A stretch of DNA of 6,158 bases from Gemmatimonadota bacterium (lineage in GTDB: Bacteria; Gemmatimonadota; Gemmatimonadetes; Longimicrobiales; Gaopeijiaceae): positions 1-6,158 of the forward strand of contig RFGQ01000596.1 in assembly GCA_003695865.1 (NCBI GenBank). Reading direction: 5' to 3'. Of the stretch, positions 1 to 6,158 are shown piece by piece. Numbering within the stretch: position 1 is the first letter of the stretch; each line of letters opens with the position of its first letter. The notes beneath the pieces were generated by a model. The model was not told the DNA's origin and made no database searches. It saw only the letters and a program-made list of their open reading frames with translations. Made by a program: the position numbers and the translations under genes.

Positions 1-155
1 GCCCCCGCCCGCCGCTGAAACCCCCACCCCGGGGATCCGTAGGCGCCCGGTAGCAACCCATCGAGGATTCAGTTCGTCAAACCGGACGTCGACACCCCGG
101 GCAGGCGCCCGCGCGCCGGACCGGCCAAGGCACCCAGGAGAAAGGCGGGGCGGGG
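1..155 (+). other. Upstream leader of the DUF5916 gene, no gene recognised
   Basis: This stretch precedes the first gene. Reading frame 1 holds five codons (A-P-A-R-R) and then TGA at 16-18, which could be the tail of an upstream gene cut off by the window, but five codons cannot support that. There is a CCCCGGGG palindrome at 27-34 and a small hairpin (CGGGC at 98-102 with GCCCG at 107-111). The least GC-rich part is about 60-82, where a promoter might lie, but no convincing -35/-10 pair is visible. Confidence 0.3.
136..145 (+). promoter_or_regulatory. Probable ribosome-binding region of the DUF5916 gene
   Basis: A purine run AGGAGAAAGG lies upstream of the ATG at 156. The AGGAG core ends 15 bases before the start, longer than usual, while the AAAGG part ends 10 bases before it; the intervening bases are G-rich. 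No better Shine-Dalgarno sequence is visible, and the ATG at 156 gives a textbook signal peptide, which supports this start. Confidence 0.5.
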
Positions 156-2831
156 ATGAGGAGTGGACGTTTCTTATGGCTGGCCGTGGCCGCGCTGGCG
201 GTAGGAGCCCCTCCGGCGGCGGCGCAGCGAGACAGCGCCGCGGGGGTCGCCGGAGAACGCAGCGCCCCCGGAGGACGCGCGGTCCCGGTGCTCCCGGCGG
301 TTCGCGTGCAGGGCGCGGCGCCGCGCATCGACGGCGTGCTCGACGATCCGGCCTGGGCCGCGGCGCCGATCGCGCGGAACTTCGTGCAGATCCGGCCCGA
401 CGAAGGCCGGCCCGCGAGCGAGCCCTCCGAAGTGCGCGTGCTCTACGGCGAGCACGCCCTCTACATCGCGTTCAAGGCCTACGACTCGGATCCCAGTGCC
501 GTGGTGGGCCAGCTCACACGCCGCGATCAGGATTCGTTCTCAGACCGGGTCCACGTGCTCGTCGACAGCTACAACGACCGGCGCACCGCCTTCCACTTCG
601 CGGTCAACCCGAGGGGCGTGAAGCAGGACTACTACCGCTTCGAAGACACGGAGCTCGACGCGGGCTGGGACCCGGTGTGGGACGTGGCCACACACGTCGA
701 CGCCGACGGCTGGACGGCCGAGTTCGAGATCCCCTATTCGCAGCTCCGCTTCAGCGCCGCCGAGCGCCAGACGTGGGGCATCCAGTTCATGCGGGACGTG
801 GCGCGCAAGAACGAGACCTCGATGTGGTCGCCGGTGTCGGGACAGGACAACGCGGTCGTGTCCCGTTTCGGGTATCTGGAAGGCCTCGAAGGGCTCTCGA
901 CGCCGCGGCGGCTGGAACTCTCACCCTACACGGTCCTGCGGCTCACGCGGGCACCCGGAGACGAGCGCGATCCGTTCTACGCCAGGAACGATCGGTTCGG
1001 CACGATGGGGCTCGACCTCAAGTACGGCGTCACGAGCAACCTCACCCTCGACGTGACGGTCAACCCCGACTTCGGGCAGGTGGAGGCCGACCCCGCGCAG
1101 GTCAACCTGACGGCGTTCGAGACCTTCTTCGGCGAACGCCGCCCCTTCTTCATCGAGGGCCAGAACATCTTCAGCTTCGGCATCGGTCTGGGAGACGGCG
1201 ACGGCGGGCAGGAGTCGCTCTTCTACTCGCGGCGCATCGGCCGCGCGCCCCAGGGCTTTGCCAACCCACAGGGCGGCTACGTGGACCGCGAGGAAAACAC
1301 GACGATCCTCACCGCCGCCAAACTCTCGGGGAAGACCGAGAGCGGCTGGTCCATCGGCCTGCTCCACGCCGCCACGGCGCGTGAGGACGCCCGCATCCAG
1401 ACCGGCGACGGCCAGCGCCTCGAGCAGATGATCGAGCCGCTCACCAACTACGGCGTGTTGCGCGTGCAGCGCGACTTCCGCGACGGGCGCTCGGCGCTGG
1501 GCCTGATCGGCACGGGCGTCGTGCGGGGCGCCGACGACGCCGACGCGCTCGCGCTCCACAGGCGGGCCTTCACCGGCGGCCTCGACTTCCGGCATCGCTT
1601 CGGCGGGGACCGGTATCAGCTCAGCGGATACCTGATCGGCTCACGGGTGGACGGCTCGGCCGAGGCCATCGCCCGCACGCAGCGGGCTCCCGGCCGCTAC
1701 CTGCAGCGTCCCGGGCAGGACTACCTCACCTACGACCCCACGCGTACGAGCCTGGAAGGCTTCACCGCGAACGTGGGCTTTTCGAAGATCGCCGGAGGGT
1801 TCTGGCGCTTCGGCACAGGGGTGCAGACGCGCAGCCCCGAGTTCGAGACCAACGACATCGGCTTCCTCCGGGACGTCGACTACACGCTGAACTGGGTCTG
1901 GGTGGGCTACAACCACTTCCTGCCGACCCGCCACCTGAGGCGCTGGAACCTCAACTTCAACGCCTGGCACAGCTACAACTACGGGGGCACTCGTACGTCG
2001 CTGGGCGGCAACGTGAACGGCTCGTTCCAACTCTCGAACTACTGGGGCGGCTGGTTCGGCTACGGGCACGACGGGGGCGTCACGTCGCGCACCCTGCTGC
2101 GCGGCGGCCCCGAGATCCTGACCGAAGGCGCGCACAACGGCTGGTTCGGGTTCTTCTCGGACGGACGCAAACCGGTGCAGGTGAACTGGGGGGCGTTCTT
2201 CTCGATCCGGCCCGAGAGCGACTCGTGGTCCTGGAACACCGGGCCCAACGTGAGCTTCCGGCCCTCGGGCCGCGCGACGGTGAGCCTGGGCACCTTCTAC
2301 AACCGCCGCGTGGACGACCGGCAGTGGGTGCGCCGCGTCGATCTGGCGGAGCCCCACTACGTGTTCGGCCGCATCGATCAGACGACGGTCGGCATCACGG
2401 GCCGCGTGGACTTCGCCTTCACGCCCGATCTCTCGCTGCAGCTCTACGCTCAGCCGTTCGTGAGTTCGGCGCGCTACGAGTCGTTCAAGCAGGTCGCCGA
2501 CCCGCTGGCCGACTCCTACGCCGACCGCTTCGTGCCGGTTCGCACCACGAAGACCGACGCCGGCTACGAGGCGGACCTCGACGGCGACGGCACGGCCGAG
2601 TTTCTGCCGGTGCCCGACTTCAGCTTCAAGCAGTTCCGCTCGAACGCCGTGCTGCGCTGGGAGTACCGCCCGGGATCGACGCTCTTCATCGTCTGGTCGC
2701 AGAGCCGTGACCGCTTCACGCGCGGACACGGCGCCGGTGGATTCGACCTGGGCCCCGATCTGGGCAACCTCTTCGACACGGTACCCACGAACGTGTTCAT
2801 GGTGAAGCTGAGCTACTGGCTGAACCCGTGA
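156..2831 (+). CDS. CBM9-like / DUF5916 secreted outer-membrane beta-barrel protein
   Basis: The predicted product has 891 residues, a normal length for this family. Residues 1-23 form a signal peptide: Arg2 and Arg5, a hydrophobic core (FLWLAVAALAVG) and an A-A-A cleavage site before Gln24. Residues about 49-250 resemble the family 9 carbohydrate-binding module fold that precedes DUF5916, opening with an IDGVLDDPAW motif (58-67) and including FHFAVNPRGVKQD and a WTAEFEIPYSQLRF strand. From about residue 258 to the end is DUF5916. It contains the hallmark NPDFGQVEADPAQVNLTAFE (303-322) followed by FFGERRPFFIEG (324-335), then many alternating aromatic/polar strands typical of an outer-membrane barrel, and closes with FRSNAVLRWEYRPGSTLFIVWSQ-type and KLSYWLNP strands. 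A DLDGDGTAE calcium-loop-like stretch sits at 807-815. The likely location is the outer membrane, with the CBM9-like domain periplasmic or surface-exposed. Substrate and function are unknown; sugar or polymer binding or uptake is only an inference from the CBM9 likeness. It appears to be monocistronic, with a hairpin right after the stop. Confidence 0.9.
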   Translation: MRSGRFLWLAVAALAVGAPPAAAQRDSAAGVAGERSAPGGRAVPVLPAVRVQGAAPRIDGVLDDPAWAAAPIARNFVQIRPDEGRPASEPSEVRVLYGEHALYIAFKAYDSDPSAVVGQLTRRDQDSFSDRVHVLVDSYNDRRTAFHFAVNPRGVKQDYYRFEDTELDAGWDPVWDVATHVDADGWTAEFEIPYSQLRFSAAERQTWGIQFMRDVARKNETSMWSPVSGQDNAVVSRFGYLEGLEGLSTPRRLELSPYTVLRLTRAPGDERDPFYARNDRFGTMGLDLKYGVTSNLTLDVTVNPDFGQVEADPAQVNLTAFETFFGERRPFFIEGQNIFSFGIGLGDGDGGQESLFYSRRIGRAPQGFANPQGGYVDREENTTILTAAKLSGKTESGWSIGLLHAATAREDARIQTGDGQRLEQMIEPLTNYGVLRVQRDFRDGRSALGLIGTGVVRGADDADALALHRRAFTGGLDFRHRFGGDRYQLSGYLIGSRVDGSAEAIARTQRAPGRYLQRPGQDYLTYDPTRTSLEGFTANVGFSKIAGGFWRFGTGVQTRSPEFETNDIGFLRDVDYTLNWVWVGYNHFLPTRHLRRWNLNFNAWHSYNYGGTRTSLGGNVNGSFQLSNYWGGWFGYGHDGGVTSRTLLRGGPEILTEGAHNGWFGFFSDGRKPVQVNWGAFFSIRPESDSWSWNTGPNVSFRPSGRATVSLGTFYNRRVDDRQWVRRVDLAEPHYVFGRIDQTTVGITGRVDFAFTPDLSLQLYAQPFVSSARYESFKQVADPLADSYADRFVPVRTTKTDAGYEADLDGDGTAEFLPVPDFSFKQFRSNAVLRWEYRPGSTLFIVWSQSRDRFTRGHGAGGFDLGPDLGNLFDTVPTNVFMVKLSYWLNP

Positions 2832-2832
2832 C

Positions 2833-2889
2833 CGCAGCGGGGCCGGGGGGTGAGGTGCCTTCCGGCCCCGCAGTGCGGGCGCCGGCCCG
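2833..2889 (+). terminator. Strong GC hairpin, probable terminator of the DUF5916 gene
   Basis: A perfect 10-bp inverted repeat, GCGGGGCCGG (2837-2846) and CCGGCCCCGC (2862-2871), begins only 5 bases after the TGA. Inward it extends by two G·U and two G-C pairs to a 7-base loop (2851-2857), and outward by three more pairs after an A·A mismatch. A second small hairpin follows at once (CGGGC 2876-2880 with GCCCG 2885-2889, 4-base loop). There is no T-tract, so this is a non-canonical intrinsic terminator or a 3'-end-stabilising structure. Such U-less hairpins are common after genes in GC-rich genomes. Confidence 0.65.
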
Positions 2890-2995
2890 TGTCGCGCGGC
2901 CGGGGCGGATGACCCGGTCGACGCCGACGCTCGCGCGGCGACGCGGCGCCCCGCTTTCCTGAACGCCCTCCTTTCGCGCTCCCCTCGAATCCGAC

Positions 2996-3045
2996 TACCT
3001 TTGTTCCGACAATCGAGCTGGGGCGATTTGCGGCATATTGCGGCC
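2996..3045 (+). promoter_or_regulatory. Candidate metH promoter/operator island with a direct repeat
   Basis: This is the least GC-rich part of the intergenic region. It contains TTGTTC at 3001-3006 (possible -35-like) and CATATT at 3034-3039 (possible -10-like), but those two are 27 bases apart, too far for a standard sigma-70 pair, so no exact promoter is assigned. Two identical TTGCGGC heptamers at 3028-3034 and 3038-3044 start exactly 10 bases apart, about one helical turn, a spacing compatible with a regulator binding one DNA face. The assignment rests on composition and position only. Confidence 0.25.
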
Positions 3046-3048
3046 CGT

Positions 3049-3140
3049 GCGGAGCACTCGCTCCGCCGAACTGGCTAAAAAGCCTCGGCCCCGGGCGTCC
3101 GACAGCGGCGCGCGGGGCGACGTGTTCCGAGGGGCCTCGG
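3049..3140 (+). promoter_or_regulatory. Structured leader upstream of metH (possible RNA regulatory element)
   Basis: Three hairpins lie in a row: GCGGAGC (3049-3055)/GCTCCGC (3060-3066) with a 4-base ACTC loop; GGCT (3073-3076)/AGCC (3081-3084) with an AAAA loop; and CCGAG (3127-3131)/CTCGG (3136-3140) with a GGGC loop. CCGAGG at 3127-3132 can alternatively pair with CCTCGG at 3083-3088, which would disrupt both the second and third hairpins. This gives two mutually exclusive folds upstream of a methionine-synthesis gene. By eye it lacks the conserved cores I know for cobalamin, SAM-I or SAH riboswitches. GC-rich sequence forms such stems easily by chance, so a regulatory role is speculative. 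Confidence 0.25.
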
Positions 3141-3227
3141 TGCCGCTTCGCGCCCTGCCGCGCGTCCCGCCCGCCGCTGCGCGGGCCCGGCGACGCCGCT
3201 CGTCCCTCGAACCCGGCCCTGACGGCC

Positions 3228-3235
3228 GAAGAAGA
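3228..3235 (+). promoter_or_regulatory. Weak purine-rich ribosome-binding site of metH
   Basis: GAAGAAGA ends 8 bases before the ATG at 3244. It is a poor match to the anti-Shine-Dalgarno sequence (no GGAGG), but spacing is right and no stronger site is present. The start is fixed by the in-frame TGA at 3220-3222 and by the N-terminus aligning with MetH proteins. Confidence 0.4.
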
Positions 3236-3243
3236 CGCGCGCG

Positions 3244-6158
<2,915 letters not shown>

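Larger units (their letters stand above)
2832..3243. other. Intergenic region between the DUF5916 gene and metH
   Basis: These 412 bases carry no gene I can support; the open frames crossing them run into metH out of frame or lie antisense, and none resembles a known protein. In order they hold the terminator-like hairpins (2833-2889), a very GC-rich spacer (about 2890-2960), a comparatively AT-rich island (about 2960-3045) that is the likeliest promoter site, a cluster of small hairpins (3049-3140), and a GC-rich stretch leading to the metH start. In the metH frame an in-frame TGA at 3220-3222 rules out an N-terminal extension. Confidence 0.7.

Noticed and set aside
1..18. C-terminus of an upstream gene ending at TGA 16-18
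   Set aside because: Only five codons are visible, too few to support a coding call.
1641..2729. Antisense open frame of 362 codons inside the DUF5916 gene (and shorter ones at 921-1595 and 174-455)
   Set aside because: These are complements of a well-supported coding frame, have low-complexity composition and no family resemblance.
3049..3243. Known SAH, SAM or cobalamin riboswitch before metH
   Set aside because: I looked for the conserved cores of these classes and saw none. Partial resemblances (CCGAGG, CGGCGC) are short and in the wrong order. A covariance-model search would be needed to settle it.

Overview
This is a GC-rich stretch (clearly well above 60% G+C, with strong G/C preference at third codon positions) from a Gram-negative bacterium. 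The best guess for lineage is Gemmatimonadota or a similar phylum, because DUF5916-type outer-membrane proteins with an N-terminal CBM9-like domain are frequent there. This is an inference from family distribution and composition; no phylogenetic marker is present.

Layout, all on the + strand: (1) a short leader, 1-155, with a purine-rich ribosome-binding region; (2) a complete 891-codon gene, 156-2831, for a secreted CBM9-like/DUF5916 predicted outer-membrane beta-barrel protein of unknown substrate; (3) a 412-base intergenic region, 2832-3243, which opens with a very strong GC hairpin (probable terminator) and contains a relatively AT-rich island with a 7-base direct repeat, followed by several small hairpins, two of which compete for the same strand; (4) metH, cobalamin-dependent methionine synthase, starting at 3244 and running off the right edge after 971 codons. 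metH is easy to miss because it has no stop codon inside the window, and its antisense strand is open for over 3 kb by compositional accident.

The two genes are unlikely to form an operon. They are functionally unrelated as far as can be seen, are separated by 412 bases, and have a terminator-like hairpin between them. MetH is the last step of methionine synthesis (homocysteine + 5-methyl-tetrahydrofolate). All catalytic residues that fall inside the window are present: the zinc cysteines, the cobalamin-ligand His with its Asp/Ser partners, and the first SAM-contact Asp of the reactivation domain.

I found no CRISPR array, tRNA, rRNA, insertion sequence, phage gene or defence system. The most interesting material is the structured metH leader, which matches no riboswitch class I can recognise by eye, and the uncharacterised surface protein. 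Both are modest leads rather than evidence for a new system.
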